The notes: generated by a model from the letters alone, not told the origin. A stretch of DNA of 64,000 nucleotides from Streptomyces sp. MST-110588 (GCF_022695595.1 NZ_CP074380.1:6268001-6332000); one strand, 5' to 3'; numbered from the stretch's first letter, positions 17,397 to 28,699 are shown. Program-made: numbers and translations.

Positions 17397-19488
17397 CCGA
17401 TGCCAAGGGCCCCGGTCCCCGCTCCAGGGACGGCCGGGGAAACCAGGGAAACCCGGGGAACCGGAACGGGCAGGCAAGCCGAGGGACCCAGAGCAAACAG
17501 GGGGCCCAGAGCAAGCAGGGACCTCAGAGCAAGCAGGGGGCCCAGAGCAAGCAGGGCAGTAGGGCAAACCAGGGCAAAGTCCCACGTCCCGCCCGCCCCG
17601 GCGGCCCCCGCCCCACCACCCGCCCCCGGGCCGCCGCCCGCCCTCCGGCACCGCCTACATCCGCCTGGGCAGCCCGCGCCCCCGCCTGCGCCTGGTCGCC
17701 CTCGGACTGACGCTCGTCCTGGTCGTCTTCGTCGTACGGCTCTTCCAGGTGCAGGCCGTGGACGCCGGCGCGTACGCGGCCAAGGCCAACGAGAACCGCT
17801 ACGTCCCCGTCAAGCTCGCGGCCGAGCGCGGCACCCTCACCGACCGGAACGGCGTGGCCCTGGCCACCACCGTGGACGCGTACGACATCACCGCCGACCC
17901 CAGCCTGCTGGCCCCCGACAAGATCAAGGTCCCCGACGCCCCACGGCAGGCCGCGGCGCTGCTCGCGCCCATCCTGGACGAGGACCGGGACGCGCTGACC
18001 AAGAAGCTCTCCAAGTTCACCTCGCGCTACGTCCGGCTCTCCGCCCAGCGCACCCCGCAGGTCTGGAAACGCGTCAAGGACCTGCGCCACACCCTGGAGG
18101 TCAGGGCCGCCCGGGCCCCCAAGAGCAAGCCCCGGCCCAACGTCCTGGTCGGCATCTTCGCGGACAAGCACAGCAAACGCGTCTACCCCAACAAGGACCT
18201 GGCGGCCGGCGTCCTGGGCTTCGTCAACAGCGAAGGGCGGGGCGGCGGCGGCCTGGAGGCCCGGCTGGACCGGGAACTGGCCGGCCGGGACGGCAAGCTG
18301 GTCTACGCCCAGTCCGGTGGCCGCCGGGTGCCCACCGCCGACACCCAGGAGCGCCCCGCCGTGCCCGGCACCAACGTCGAGCTGACCTTGGACCGGGACA
18401 TCCAGTGGATGGCCCAGCAGGCCATCAGCAAGCAGGTCGAGGAGTCCGCCGCCGACCGCGGCTACGTCGTCGTCCAGGACGCCCGGACCGGCGAGATCCT
18501 GGCCCTGGCCAACTCCCCGGGCTTCGACCCCAACGACATCTCCAAGGCCGGCGCCTCGGCCCTGGGCAACGCCGCCCTCTCGGACGCCTACGAACCCGGC
18601 TCCACCAGCAAACTCATGTCGATGGCCGCCGTCCTGGAGGAAGGCGCCGCCACCGCCGCCACCCGCGTGACCGTCCCCAACCGGCTGCACCGCGGCGACC
18701 GGCTGTTCTCGGACGACATCGACCACCCCACCTGGTACCTCACCCTCAACGGGGTGCTGGCCAAGTCCAGCAACATCGGCACCATCCTGGCCACCGAACA
18801 GCTCGGCGCCAACCGCAAGGACGCCAACGCGGTGCTCTATTCATATTTGCGCAAGTTCGGGATCGGCAAGCCGACCGGCCTGCGCTTCCCCGGCGAGACC
18901 CCCGGCATCCTGGCCGAACCGCAGAACTGGAGCACCTCCCAGCAGTACACGATCCCCTTCGGGCAGGGCCTGTCCCTCAACGCCGTCCAGGCCGCCTCCG
19001 TCTACTCGACCATCGCCAACGGCGGCGTACGCGTCGCCCCCACGCTCGTACGGGGCACCACCGGGCCACAGGGCCGCTACACCCCCGCGCCGCGCCCGGA
19101 CAAGAGCCGCGTCGTCAGCGAGAAGACCGCCGCAACCCTGGCCACCATGCTCGAATCGGTGGTCGACGACGAGGAGGGCACCGGCGCCAAGGCGAAGATC
19201 GAGGGCTACCGGGTCGGCGGCAAGACCGGCACGTCCAACCGGGTGGACCCGGAAACCGGCCGCTACCGCGGCTACACCGCCTCCTTCGCCGGCTTCGCAC
19301 CCGCCGACAAGCCGCGCGTCACCGTCTACTGCGCCGTCCAGAACCCCACCCGGGGCAGCTATTTCGGCGGGCAGGTCTGCGGCCCGATCTACAAGCAGGT
19401 CATGGAGTTCGCGCTCAAGACCCTCCAGGTCCCGCCGAGCGGCGCCCAGCCCCCGCGCCTGCCGGTCACCTTCCAGCCCGGCGAATGA
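17393..19488 (+). CDS. ftsI: Septal penicillin-binding protein 3 (FtsI), frameshifted as given
   Basis: Class B PBP, the septal peptidoglycan transpeptidase. Active-site motifs are intact: STSK near codon 403, SSN near 459 and KTGT near 610, after a dimerisation domain (VPVKLAAERGTLTDRNGVALA). The coupled ATG at 17393 opens a Gln/Lys/Gly-rich N-terminus, but that frame ends at 17710. The membrane helix (LRLVALGLTLVLVVFVV) and everything after it are in another frame, which has a stop at 17560 and no start codon before GTG 17749, inside the protein. One extra C around 17630-17645 would give one reading frame of 698 codons. Error or real mutation cannot be told apart here. A product from 17749 would lack the membrane anchor. 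Confidence 0.88.
17487..17558 (+). repeat. Four 18-bp tandem repeats in the ftsI 5' region
   Basis: Units at 17487, 17505, 17523 and 17541 follow the pattern CCCAGAGCAAGCAGGGGG and encode xQSKQG hexapeptides (TQSKQG, AQSKQG, PQSKQG, AQSKQG with edge changes). The repeat lies in the unstructured cytoplasmic N-terminus, upstream of the frameshift site. Confidence 0.85.
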
Positions 19489-19506
19489 AATCGAGGCAGT
19501 CCCGCC

Positions 19507-21318
19507 GTGACGACCATCACCCCCCACCCCGGGAACCGCTCCCGCTCGCGGCCCTCACTTCGCCCCGGGCCCGCCGCGCCCGGTACGCTCACCGCCGTGT
19601 CACACGCTGATCAGTCCCACCACGCCCACAAGGACGCCTCCGGGAAATACCCCGGAGCGCCCCGCCCCGAGCAGGTCCGCCCCACCCCCCTCGCGGACCT
19701 CGCCGAGCGGTTGGGCATCCCGGCCCCGGCCCCCGCAGCCGCGCAGCCCGACGACGGCGGCGCGGCGCCCCGGGCCCAGGTCACCGGCATCACCCACGAC
19801 TCGCGGGCGGTCCGCCCCGGCGACATCTACGCGGCCCTGCCGGGCGCCCGCTTCCACGGCGCCGACTTCGCCGCCCAGGCCGCCGACCTCGGCGCCGCGG
19901 CGATCCTGACCGACCCCGCGGGCCGCGACCGCGCCGCCGCCACCGGTCTGCCCCTCCTGGTCGTGGACGACCCGCGCGCCTCCATGGGGGGCCTGGCCGC
20001 CCAGGTCTACGGGGAGCCGGGTGCGGACCTCCTCCAGATCGGCATCACCGGCACCTCCGGCAAGACCACCACCGCGTACCTCATCGAAGGCGGGCTGCGC
20101 GCCGCCTCCCGCGCGAGCGGCGGCGGCCCGACCGGCCTCATCGGCACCGTCGAGTCCCGGATCGGCGACGAGCGCCTGAAGTCCGAGCGGACCACGCCCG
20201 AAGCCACCGACCTCCAGGCGCTCTTCGCGGTCATGCGCGAGCGCGGCGTCCGGTCGGTCGCCATGGAGGTCTCCAGCCACGCGCTGGTCCTGGGCCGCGT
20301 GGACGGCTGCGTCTTCGACGTGGCGGTCTTCAACAACCTCAGCCCGGAGCACATGGAGTTCCACTCCGGCATGGAGGACTACTTCCAGGCCAAGGCCCAG
20401 CTCTTCACCACCGCCCGCAGCCGCGCCGGTGTGGTCAACCTCGACGACGAGTACGGCAGGCGGCTGGCCGGCGGGGTGTCCGAGGTCCCGGTCACCACCT
20501 TCTCCGCCGAGGGCCACCCGGACGCCGACTGGCGGGCCGCGGACGTGGAGGTCGGCGCGACCGGCTCCACCTTCACCGCCCTGGGCCCTAACGGCGAGTC
20601 CGTACGCGCCGCCGCGCCCATCCCCGGCCCCTTCAACGTCGCCAACGCGCTCGCCGCCATCACGGCCCTGGTGGTCGCCGGCATCGACCCGCAGACCGCC
20701 GCCGACGGCGTCGCCGCGGTCCCCGGCGTACCCGGCCGCCTGGAGCGCGTGGACGCCGGCCAGCCCTACCTGGCGGTCGTCGACTACGCCCACAAGACCG
20801 ACGCCGTCGAATCGGTCCTGCGCGCCCTGCGCAAGGTCACCGAGGGACGCATCCACGCCGTGCTGGGCTGCGGCGGCGACCGCGACCGGCACAAGCGCGC
20901 CCCCATGGGCGCGGCTCTCGCCCGCCTGGCCGACACCGCCGTACTGACCTCCGACAACCCCCGCTCCGAGGACCCCCTGGCGATCCTGGCCACCATGCTC
21001 GCGGGCGCCGCGGAGGTACCCGTCCACGAACGCGGCACCGTCCTGGTCGAGGAGGACCGGGCCGCCGCGATCGCCGCCGCCGTAGCCCGCGCCGAGCCCG
21101 GCGACACCGTGCTCGTCGCCGGCAAGGGCCACGAGCAGGGCCAGGACATCGCCGGAGTGGTACGCCCCTTCGACGACCGTCTGGTCCTGCGTGAGGCCAT
21201 CGAGGCCGCGTCGGCGCCCGGACAGCGGCCGACGTCCGGGCAGCCCCCGCGGCCCGGGTCACAGCCCGAGTCCGAGCAGCAGCGCAACTCCCAGCAGCAG
21301 CCGAACCACCAGGGATGA
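19507..21318 (+). CDS. murE: UDP-MurNAc-L-Ala-D-Glu:diaminopimelate ligase
   Basis: 603 residues. Adds diaminopimelic acid to UDP-MurNAc-L-Ala-D-Glu; in Streptomyces this is the LL isomer. The ATP loop GTSGKTTT lies near residue 181, the [13 protein letters not shown] domain region appears as [13 protein letters not shown], and DNPR near 483 is the signature for DAP rather than lysine. The protein is longer than the usual ~500 residues because of a ~60-residue N-terminal extension and a Gln/Pro/Asn-rich tail of ~40. GTG at 19507 starts 18 bp after ftsI; a start further in (at VSHADQ) is also possible. Confidence 0.95.
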   Translation: MTTITPHPGNRSRSRPSLRPGPAAPGTLTAVSHADQSHHAHKDASGKYPGAPRPEQVRPTPLADLAERLGIPAPAPAAAQPDDGGAAPRAQVTGITHDSRAVRPGDIYAALPGARFHGADFAAQAADLGAAAILTDPAGRDRAAATGLPLLVVDDPRASMGGLAAQVYGEPGADLLQIGITGTSGKTTTAYLIEGGLRAASRASGGGPTGLIGTVESRIGDERLKSERTTPEATDLQALFAVMRERGVRSVAMEVSSHALVLGRVDGCVFDVAVFNNLSPEHMEFHSGMEDYFQAKAQLFTTARSRAGVVNLDDEYGRRLAGGVSEVPVTTFSAEGHPDADWRAADVEVGATGSTFTALGPNGESVRAAAPIPGPFNVANALAAITALVVAGIDPQTAADGVAAVPGVPGRLERVDAGQPYLAVVDYAHKTDAVESVLRALRKVTEGRIHAVLGCGGDRDRHKRAPMGAALARLADTAVLTSDNPRSEDPLAILATMLAGAAEVPVHERGTVLVEEDRAAAIAAAVARAEPGDTVLVAGKGHEQGQDIAGVVRPFDDRLVLREAIEAASAPGQRPTSGQPPRPGSQPESEQQRNSQQQPNHQG

Positions 21319-21383
21319 CACACCGCCATGCGCGTACAACCCTTCCACCGGCACCGTCTCGCGCCCACGGCCGGAGGTGACCT

Positions 21384-22826
21384 GTGATCTCCCTGTCCCT
21401 CGCCGAGATCGCGAGCATCGTCGGCGGGCAGCAGCACGACATACCGGACCCGGACGGACAGGTCACCGGGCCGGTCGTGTTCGACTCCCGTGAGGTGCGC
21501 CCCGGCAGCCTCTTCGCCGCCTTCGCCGGCGAGCGCGCCGACGGCCACGACTTCGCGCGCTCCGCCGTCCAGGCAGGCGCGGCGGCCGTACTGGCGACCC
21601 GCCCCGTCGGCGTCCCGGCGATCGTCGTCGACGACGTCGTCGCCGCGCTCGGGGCGCTGGCCAGATCCGTCGTCGGGCGGCTGGGCACCAACGTCGTCGG
21701 GCTCACCGGCTCGGCCGGCAAGACCAGCACCAAGGACCTGATCGGCCAGCTCCTGTCCCGTCTGGGCCCCACCGTGTGCCCCGCCGGGAACCTCAACAAC
21801 GAGATCGGCCTGCCGGTCACCGCGCTGCGCGCCGACGCCACGACCCGGCACCTGGTCCTGGAGATGGGCGCCCGCGGCATCGGCCACATCCGCTACCTCG
21901 CCGGGCTGACCCCGCCGAGGATCGGTGTCGTCCTGAACGTCGGCAGCGCGCACATCGGCGAGTTCGGCGGCCGGGAGCAGATCGCCGAGGCCAAGGGCGA
22001 GCTGGTGGAGGTCCTGCCGTCGGCCGACGAGGGGGGCGTGGCCGTGCTGAACGCCGACGACCCCTACGTACGCGCCATGGCCGCGCGCACCAAGGCCCGG
22101 GTCGTCCTGTTCGGCGAGGCCGCCGACGCCCACGTACGCGCCGGAAATGTCCGGCTCACGGAGCAGGGACGGCCCTCCTTCACGCTTCACACACCCTCCG
22201 GGTGCAGCGAAGTGACCATGCGCCTGTACGGTGAGCACCACGTGTCGAACGCGCTCGCCGCGGCAGCCGTCGCCCACGAGTCGGGCATGCCCGTAGACGA
22301 GATCGCCGTGGCGCTCTCCGAAGCCGGCACGCTCTCCCGGTGGCGTATGGAGGTCACCGAGCGCGCGGACGGCGTGACGGTCGTCAACGACGCCTACAAC
22401 GCGAACCCCGAATCCATGCGGGCGGCGCTCCGCGCGCTCGTCGCCATGGGCAAGGCCTCCCAGGAGGCCGGGGGACGTACGTGGGCGGTGCTCGGTGAGA
22501 TGGCCGAGCTGGGCGAGGAGTCACTCGCCGAACACGACGCGGTCGGACGCCTGGTCGTCCGGCTCAACGTCAGCAAGCTCGTGGCAGTCGGCGGCAGGGA
22601 AGCCGCCTGGCTCGACATGGGCGCCAAGAACGAGGGTTCGTGGGGTGAGGAGTCGGTGCACGTGTCCGACGCGCAGGCGGCGATCGACCTGTTGCGCAGC
22701 GAGCTGCAGCCGGGAGACGTCGTGCTGGTGAAGGCGTCCAGGTCGGTGGGGCTGGAGCGGGTCGCCGCGGCATTGCTGGAGGGCGAGGGCGGCACCGGCG
22801 CCCGGGGCGGGGCCGGCGCCCGATGA
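21384..22826 (+). CDS. murF: UDP-MurNAc-tripeptide:D-Ala-D-Ala ligase
   Basis: 480 residues, the normal size. Adds D-Ala-D-Ala to complete the UDP-MurNAc-pentapeptide. The ATP loop GSAGKTSTK lies near residue 109; [22 protein letters not shown] and [15 protein letters not shown] are diagnostic of MurF. The GTG at 21384 follows GGAGGTGACCT. The stop overlaps the mraY start as ATGA, so the two are coupled. Confidence 0.95.
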   Translation: MISLSLAEIASIVGGQQHDIPDPDGQVTGPVVFDSREVRPGSLFAAFAGERADGHDFARSAVQAGAAAVLATRPVGVPAIVVDDVVAALGALARSVVGRLGTNVVGLTGSAGKTSTKDLIGQLLSRLGPTVCPAGNLNNEIGLPVTALRADATTRHLVLEMGARGIGHIRYLAGLTPPRIGVVLNVGSAHIGEFGGREQIAEAKGELVEVLPSADEGGVAVLNADDPYVRAMAARTKARVVLFGEAADAHVRAGNVRLTEQGRPSFTLHTPSGCSEVTMRLYGEHHVSNALAAAAVAHESGMPVDEIAVALSEAGTLSRWRMEVTERADGVTVVNDAYNANPESMRAALRALVAMGKASQEAGGRTWAVLGEMAELGEESLAEHDAVGRLVVRLNVSKLVAVGGREAAWLDMGAKNEGSWGEESVHVSDAQAAIDLLRSELQPGDVVLVKASRSVGLERVAAALLEGEGGTGARGGAGAR

Positions 22827-23896
22827 ACTCGATGAAGCAGATCCTCTTCTCCGGAATGATCGGGCTCTTCCTGACCCTGATCGGTACCCCGGTGCTGATC
22901 AAGCTGCTGGCCAAGAAGGGCTACGGCCAGTTCATCCGCGACGACGGCCCGCGGGACCACCACAGCAAGCGCGGTACGCCCACCATGGGCGGCATCGCCT
23001 TCATCCTGGCCACGCTCATCGCGTACGCGCTGACCAAGGTCATCACCAGCAGCGACCCGACCTTCTCCGGTGTGCTGGTGCTGTTCCTGATGGCGGGCAT
23101 GGGACTGGTCGGCTTCCTCGACGACTACATCAAGATCGTCAAGCAGCGTTCGCTCGGTCTGCGGGCCAAGGCCAAGATGGCCGGCCAGCTCATCGTCGGC
23201 ATCGCCTTCGCGGTGCTCTCCCTGCAGTTCGCCGACCAGCGCGGCCAGACCCCGGCCTCCGACCGGCTGTCCTTCACCCAGGACTTCGGCTGGCAGATCG
23301 GCCCGGTGCTCTTCGTCATCTGGGCGCTGTTCATGATCCTGGCGATGTCCAACGGCGTGAACCTCACCGACGGCCTGGACGGCCTGGCCACCGGCGCCTC
23401 GGTGATGGTCTTCGGCGCGTACACCTTCATCGGCATCTGGCAGCACCAGGAGTCCTGCGGCAACCCGATCACCGCCGGACCGGCGTGTTACGAGGTACGC
23501 GACCCGCTCGACCTCGCGGTGGTCGCCTCCGCCCTGATGGGCGCCTGCTTCGGCTTCCTGTGGTGGAACACCTCGCCCGCCAAGATCTTCATGGGCGACA
23601 CCGGCTCGCTGGCCCTGGGCGGCGCGCTGGCGGGCCTGGCCATCTGCTCCCGTACCGAACTGCTGATCGCGGTGCTCGGCGGCCTGTTCGTCCTGATCAC
23701 CATGTCCGTGGTGATCCAGGTCGGGTCCTTCCGGCTCACCGGCAAGCGCGTCTTCAGGATGGCGCCGCTCCAGCACCACTTCGAACTCAAGGGCTGGAGC
23801 GAAGTCCTGGTCGTGGTCAGATTCTGGATCATCCAGGGCATGTGCGTGATCGTCGGCCTGGGCCTCTTCTACGGCGGATGGCAGGCGGCCAAGTGA
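22823..23896 (+). CDS. mraY: Phospho-MurNAc-pentapeptide transferase
   Basis: 357 residues with about ten membrane helices. Transfers phospho-MurNAc-pentapeptide to undecaprenyl phosphate, making lipid I at the inner face of the membrane. Key motifs: [10 protein letters not shown], the acidic [36 protein letters not shown] and the HHFELKGW end motif. Translationally coupled to murF (ATGA) and murD (GTGA). Confidence 0.97.
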   Translation: MNSMKQILFSGMIGLFLTLIGTPVLIKLLAKKGYGQFIRDDGPRDHHSKRGTPTMGGIAFILATLIAYALTKVITSSDPTFSGVLVLFLMAGMGLVGFLDDYIKIVKQRSLGLRAKAKMAGQLIVGIAFAVLSLQFADQRGQTPASDRLSFTQDFGWQIGPVLFVIWALFMILAMSNGVNLTDGLDGLATGASVMVFGAYTFIGIWQHQESCGNPITAGPACYEVRDPLDLAVVASALMGACFGFLWWNTSPAKIFMGDTGSLALGGALAGLAICSRTELLIAVLGGLFVLITMSVVIQVGSFRLTGKRVFRMAPLQHHFELKGWSEVLVVVRFWIIQGMCVIVGLGLFYGGWQAAK

Positions 23897-25320
23897 TCCC
23901 GGCCGGCACCGAGGACTTCTCCGGCCTGCGGGTCACCGTCGCCGGCCTCGGCGTGAGCGGCGTCCCCGCCGCCCGCGCCCTGGCCGGCCTGGGGGCCGTC
24001 GTCACCGTCGTCAACGGCAGTGACGGCGAACGCGAGCGCGCCCAGGCGGCCCCCTTGCGCGAACTGGGTGTCACCGTCCGCCTCGGCGACGGCGACACTC
24101 TCCCGGAGGGCACCGAACTGGTCGTCACCAGCCCCGGATGGAAGCCCACCAGCCCGCTGTTCCTGGCCGCCGAGCAGGCCGGCGTCCCCGTATGGGGCGA
24201 CGTCGAACTGGCCTGGCGGCTGCGCGGCCCCGACGCCGCCCCCTGGCTGGCCGTCACCGGCACCAACGGCAAGACGACCACGGTACGGATGCTGGCCGCC
24301 ATCCTGGAGGCCGAGGGGCTGCGTACGGCCGCCGTCGGCAACATCGGCGTGCCGCTGGTGGACGTGGTGCTGGGCGACGAGCCGTATGACGTCCTGGCCG
24401 TCGAGCTCTCCAGCTACCAGCTCCACTGGGCGCCCTCCGTACGCGCCCACTCCGCGGCCGTCCTCAACCTCGCCCCCGACCACCTGGACTGGCACGGCTC
24501 CATGGAGGGCTACGCCGCCGACAAGGGCCGTATCTACGAGGGCAACCGGGTCGCCTGCGTCTACAACGCCGCCGACCCGGCCACCGAGGACCTGGTCCGC
24601 GCGGCCGACGTCGAGGAGGGCTGCCGGGCCATCGGCTTCACCCTGGGCACCCCCGGCCCCTCGCAACTGGGCGTCGTCGAGGGCATCCTCGTCGACCGCG
24701 CCTTCGTGGAGAGGCGGCACCAGCAGGCCCAGGAGCTCGCGGAGATCTCCGACGTGACCCCGGCGGCGCCGCACAACGTCGCCAACGCCCTGGCGGCGGC
24801 GGCCCTGGCGCGCGCGTTCGGCGTACGGCCCCAGTCCGTACGCGAAGGGCTGCGCGCCTTCCGCCCCGACGCCCACCGCATCGAACACGTCGCGGACGTG
24901 TCCGGCGTGGCCTACGTGGACGACTCCAAGGCCACCAACACCCACGCCGCCGAGGCGTCCTTGGCCGCCTACGACCACATCGTCTGGATCGCCGGAGGGC
25001 TGGCCAAGGGCGCGACCTTCGACGAACTGGTGCGCAAGTCCGCGCCGCGGCTGCGCGGGGCCGTCCTCATGGGTGCCGACCGTGCCCTGATTCGTCAGGC
25101 CCTGTCGCGACACGCCCCGGATGTCCCGGTCGTCGACCTCGAACGGACCGACACTGGAGCGATGTCGCAGGCCGTCCGGGAAGCGACCCGTCTGGCGCGC
25201 CCGGGCGATACGGTCCTGCTGGCTCCGGCCTGCGCCTCGATGGACATGTTCGTGAACTACAACAAGCGGGGCGACGCCTTCGCCGAAGCGGTCCGGGAAA
25301 GGGCCGCGCAGGAACAGTAG
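23893..25320 (+). CDS. murD: UDP-MurNAc-L-alanine:D-glutamate ligase
   Basis: 475 residues. Adds D-Glu to UDP-MurNAc-L-Ala. The N-terminal Rossmann-like UDP-binding domain ([17 protein letters not shown]) is followed by GTNGKTTTV near residue 122, [33 protein letters not shown] and [10 protein letters not shown], all typical of MurD. Its GTG overlaps the mraY stop. Confidence 0.96.
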   Translation: MIPAGTEDFSGLRVTVAGLGVSGVPAARALAGLGAVVTVVNGSDGERERAQAAPLRELGVTVRLGDGDTLPEGTELVVTSPGWKPTSPLFLAAEQAGVPVWGDVELAWRLRGPDAAPWLAVTGTNGKTTTVRMLAAILEAEGLRTAAVGNIGVPLVDVVLGDEPYDVLAVELSSYQLHWAPSVRAHSAAVLNLAPDHLDWHGSMEGYAADKGRIYEGNRVACVYNAADPATEDLVRAADVEEGCRAIGFTLGTPGPSQLGVVEGILVDRAFVERRHQQAQELAEISDVTPAAPHNVANALAAAALARAFGVRPQSVREGLRAFRPDAHRIEHVADVSGVAYVDDSKATNTHAAEASLAAYDHIVWIAGGLAKGATFDELVRKSAPRLRGAVLMGADRALIRQALSRHAPDVPVVDLERTDTGAMSQAVREATRLARPGDTVLLAPACASMDMFVNYNKRGDAFAEAVRERAAQEQ

Positions 25321-25381
25321 TCCGTCCGTCCCCGCCGCCGTCGAGGACGGGCGGCACAGCGCACCTCTGGAGGGGACGAGG

Positions 25382-26725
25382 ATGACGGCCCGATCGGCGA
25401 AGGCGGCGCCACCGCGCCCGGCACGGCGGCCCGGCCCCCGGCCGCGTCCGCCGCGCCGCGGGCGCACCGCCGGCGGCCCGCTGCGTCTGTACACACAAGC
25501 GAAGCGGGCCTGGGACCGGCCGCTGACCGCCTACTACCTGGTCCTGGGTGGCAGCCTGCTGATCACCGTTCTCGGCCTGGTGATGGTCTACTCGGCGTCC
25601 CAGATCAAGGCCCTCCAGTCCGGCCTGGCCCCGACGTTCTTCTTCCGCAAGCAACTGCTGGCCGCCGTGCTCGGCGGCGGGCTGATGGTGATCGCCTCAC
25701 GGCTGCCGGTCAAGCTCCACCGGGCCCTGGCCTACCCGCTGCTGGCCGGCTCCGTCTTCTTGATGTGCCTGGTCCAGATCCCCGGGATAGGAGTGTCGGT
25801 CAACGGCAACCAGAACTGGATCAACCTCGGCGGGCCTTTCCAGATGCAACCCAGCGAGTTCGGCAAGCTGGCCCTGGTCCTGTGGGGCGCCGACCTGCTG
25901 GCCCGTAAACAGGACAAAAGACTGCTCACCCAGTGGAAGCACCTGCTGATCCCGCTGATCCCCGTGGCCTTCATGCTGCTCGGTCTGATCATGCTGGGCG
26001 GCGACATGGGCACCGCCATCATCCTGACCGCGATCCTCTTCGGGCTGCTGTGGCTGGTCGGCGCCCCCACCCGGCTCTTCGTCGGTGTGCTCGCCGCCGC
26101 CGCCGTCATAGGAGCGCTGCTCATCAAGACCAGCGCCAACCGGATGTCCCGCCTGGCCTGCATCGGCGCCACCGATCCGGGCCCGGGAGACCAGTGCTGG
26201 CAGGCCGTGCACGGGATATACGCCCTGGCCTCCGGCGGATTCTTCGGTTCCGGCCTCGGCGCCAGTATGGAAAAATGGGGAGAACTCCCTGAACCGCACA
26301 CCGACTTCATCTTCGCCATCACCGGGGAGGAACTGGGACTGGCGGGGACGCTGTCGGTGCTCGCCCTCTTCGCGGCTCTAGGCTATGCGGGTATCCGCGT
26401 GGCCGGACGCACGGAGGACCCCTTCGTGAGGTACGCCGCGGGAGGCGTGACCACCTGGATCACGGCCCAGGCCGTCATCAACATCGGTGCGGTGCTCGGC
26501 CTGTTGCCGATCGCCGGTGTCCCGCTCCCGCTGTTCTCCTTCGGAGGCTCCGCCCTGCTGCCCACGATGTTCGCCATCGGTCTGCTGATCGCCTTCGCGC
26601 GTGACGAGCCCGCTGCACGGGCGGCACTGGCCATGCGGCAGCCTGTTTTCGCCAAGAAACTGGCTGGGGTGAGACGGAAGACGATGAGACGGCGCGTCAA
26701 GAAGCGGCCGTCCGGAGAGCGGTGA
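25382..26725 (+). CDS. ftsW: Septal peptidoglycan polymerase FtsW
   Basis: 447 residues with about ten membrane helices. A SEDS-family glycosyltransferase that polymerises lipid II at the septum with FtsI. The cytoplasmic N-terminus is Arg/Pro-rich (about 45 residues). SEDS landmarks include NWINLGGPFQMQPSEFGKLAL, GGDMGTAIIL, HTDFIFAITGEELG and LPLFSFGGSALL. ATG at 25382 follows GGAGGGGACGAGG. The basic C-terminus is typical of actinobacteria. murG starts 6 bp later. Confidence 0.95.
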   Translation: MTARSAKAAPPRPARRPGPRPRPPRRGRTAGGPLRLYTQAKRAWDRPLTAYYLVLGGSLLITVLGLVMVYSASQIKALQSGLAPTFFFRKQLLAAVLGGGLMVIASRLPVKLHRALAYPLLAGSVFLMCLVQIPGIGVSVNGNQNWINLGGPFQMQPSEFGKLALVLWGADLLARKQDKRLLTQWKHLLIPLIPVAFMLLGLIMLGGDMGTAIILTAILFGLLWLVGAPTRLFVGVLAAAAVIGALLIKTSANRMSRLACIGATDPGPGDQCWQAVHGIYALASGGFFGSGLGASMEKWGELPEPHTDFIFAITGEELGLAGTLSVLALFAALGYAGIRVAGRTEDPFVRYAAGGVTTWITAQAVINIGAVLGLLPIAGVPLPLFSFGGSALLPTMFAIGLLIAFARDEPAARAALAMRQPVFAKKLAGVRRKTMRRRVKKRPSGER

Positions 26726-26731
26726 ATTTCG

Positions 26732-27826
26732 GTGCATGTCGTACTCGCCGGTGGGGGGACCGCCGGCCACATCGAGCCCGCGCTCGCCCTCGCGGACGCC
26801 CTGCGCAGGCAGGACCCGACCGTGGGGATCACGGCACTGGGCACGGAGAAGGGGCTGGAGACCCGGCTCGTACCGGAACGGGGCTACGAACTCGGCCTGA
26901 TCCCGGCCGTGCCGCTGCCGCGCAAGCCCACCCCCGAACTGATCACCGTGCCCGGGCGGCTGCGCGGCACGATCAAGGCCGCCGAGCAGATCCTGGAGCG
27001 CACCAAGGCGGACTGTGTGGTCGGCTTCGGCGGCTACGTGGCGCTGCCCGGCTATCTGGCCGCCAAGCGCCTGGGCGTGCCGATCATCGTCCACGAGGCC
27101 AACGCCCGGCCGGGCCTGGCCAACAAGATCGGCTCCCGGTACGCCAAGTACGTCGCCGTCAGCACTCCCGACAGCAAGCTGCGCGGTGCCCGCTACGTCG
27201 GCATCCCGCTGCGCCGCACCATCGCCACCCTGGACCGTGCGGCCGTCCGCCCCCAGGCGCGGGCCGCCTTCGGCCTGGACCCGAACCTGCCGACGCTGCT
27301 GGTCTCCGGCGGCTCGCAGGGCGCCCGCCGGCTGAACGAGGTCATCCAGGCCGCCGTACCGCTGCTCCAGCGCTCCGGCATCCAGGTGCTGCACGCCGTC
27401 GGCCCGAAGAACGAATTGCCGCGCGTGGACAACATGCCGGGGATGCCGCCGTATGTACCGGTACCGTACGTGGACCGGATGGACCTCGCGTACGCCGCGG
27501 CGGACATGATGCTCTGCCGCGCGGGCGCGATGACCGTCGCCGAACTGTCCGCCGTCGGGCTCCCGGCCGCCTACGTCCCGCTGCCCATCGGCAACGGCGA
27601 GCAGCGGCTCAACGCCCAGCCGGTGGTCAACGCCGGCGGCGGACTGCTGGTCGACGACGCCCAGCTCACCCCGGAATGGGTGCACAACTCCGTGCTCCCG
27701 GTGCTCTCCGACCCGCACCGGCTGTACGAGATGTCCCGCGCGGCCTCCGAGTTCGGCCGCCGGGACGCCGACGAGCTGCTGGTCGGCATGGTGTACGAGG
27801 CGATTGCGGCACGCAACAGCGCGTGA
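26732..27826 (+). CDS. murG: Lipid II synthase (UDP-GlcNAc transferase)
   Basis: 364 residues. Peripheral membrane GT28 enzyme that adds GlcNAc to lipid I to give lipid II. The N-terminal glycine loop [41 protein letters not shown], and the UDP-GlcNAc site [11 protein letters not shown]...[18 protein letters not shown]...NGEQRLNAQ are all visible. GTG start at 26732, 6 bp after ftsW. Confidence 0.96.
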   Translation: MHVVLAGGGTAGHIEPALALADALRRQDPTVGITALGTEKGLETRLVPERGYELGLIPAVPLPRKPTPELITVPGRLRGTIKAAEQILERTKADCVVGFGGYVALPGYLAAKRLGVPIIVHEANARPGLANKIGSRYAKYVAVSTPDSKLRGARYVGIPLRRTIATLDRAAVRPQARAAFGLDPNLPTLLVSGGSQGARRLNEVIQAAVPLLQRSGIQVLHAVGPKNELPRVDNMPGMPPYVPVPYVDRMDLAYAAADMMLCRAGAMTVAELSAVGLPAAYVPLPIGNGEQRLNAQPVVNAGGGLLVDDAQLTPEWVHNSVLPVLSDPHRLYEMSRAASEFGRRDADELLVGMVYEAIAARNSA

Positions 27827-27877
27827 GGCCGGGCCGCCCCGGGACCGACCCGGGGCCCGGCCGGAAGGAGAGGGAGC

Positions 27878-28699
27878 GTGGCCGGACCGACGACCGCCCG
27901 GCGCGGCGGGAAGAAGTCTTCGCCGTCCGGCCCGCGCTCTGCCCGGCGCCCGGGGAAGCAGCGCCGCCCCTCCGGCGCTCCCGTGCGCTCCCGCCTCCCC
28001 AAACGCCGTACGGTCGTCCTGGCCGCCGTCCTCGGGCTGCTCCTGGCCGGGGCCGGCGTCTGGGCGCTGTACGGCTCCTCCTGGCTGCGCGCGCGGTACG
28101 TCACGGTCTCCGGCGTCAGGACCCTGACGGAGCATGAGGTGGTCGGCGCGGCGGCCGTCCCCATGGATACGCCTCTGGTCTCCGTCAACAAGGAGGCGAT
28201 TGCCGCCCGGCTGCGTTCCCAGCTTCCGCGCGTCAAGAAGGTCGATGTGGCGCGCGTCTGGCCGCACACCATCGGTCTGAAAGTGACCGAAAGGGTGCCA
28301 GAACTCCTTATTCAAACGGGCGGAAAGTTTGTCGAAGTGGACGACGAAGGAGTCCGTTTCGCCACGGTGAGCACTGCCCCAAAGGGGGTACCGCTGCTCG
28401 AAATGGACGTCCGCGACGCGCCGGACCCGCGCCGGTTCGGCGGCGACCGGCTGCGCCGCGAGGCGGTACGGGCGTGCGCGGCCCTGCCCAAGGCCGTTCA
28501 CCAGGACCTACGGGTCGTCAAGCTGCGCTCGTACGACTCCATCACGCTGGAGCTGGCGGGCGACCGTACCGTCGTATGGGGGAGCGGGGAGCGCAGCGCG
28601 GCGAAGGCCAAAGTCCTCGGCGCGCTGCTGAAAGCGGCCGGTGACGCGCGCCACTTCGACGTGAGCGTTCCCTCCGCCCCCGCGGTGTCCGGGAGTTGA
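27878..28699 (+). CDS. ftsQ: Cell division protein FtsQ
   Basis: 273 residues. Bitopic divisome protein. A basic, Gly/Ser/Pro-rich cytoplasmic region (about 1-44) leads to one membrane helix (VVLAAVLGLLLAGAGVWALY, about 46-65) and a POTRA domain (VTVSGVRTLTEHEVVGAA... LPRVKKVDVARVWPHTIGLKVTERVPE). The GTG at 27878 is preceded by GGAGAGGGAGC. It is separated from ftsZ by 283 bp that hold extra ftsZ control signals. Confidence 0.94.
   Translation: MAGPTTARRGGKKSSPSGPRSARRPGKQRRPSGAPVRSRLPKRRTVVLAAVLGLLLAGAGVWALYGSSWLRARYVTVSGVRTLTEHEVVGAAAVPMDTPLVSVNKEAIAARLRSQLPRVKKVDVARVWPHTIGLKVTERVPELLIQTGGKFVEVDDEGVRFATVSTAPKGVPLLEMDVRDAPDPRRFGGDRLRREAVRACAALPKAVHQDLRVVKLRSYDSITLELAGDRTVVWGSGERSAAKAKVLGALLKAAGDARHFDVSVPSAPAVSGS

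Noticed and set aside
17393..17710. A separate 105-residue gene between ftsL and ftsI
   Set aside because: Its start is exactly where ftsI should start by coupling with ftsL, and its 3' part is the FtsI N-terminus read out of frame. One missing base explains it better than a new gene.
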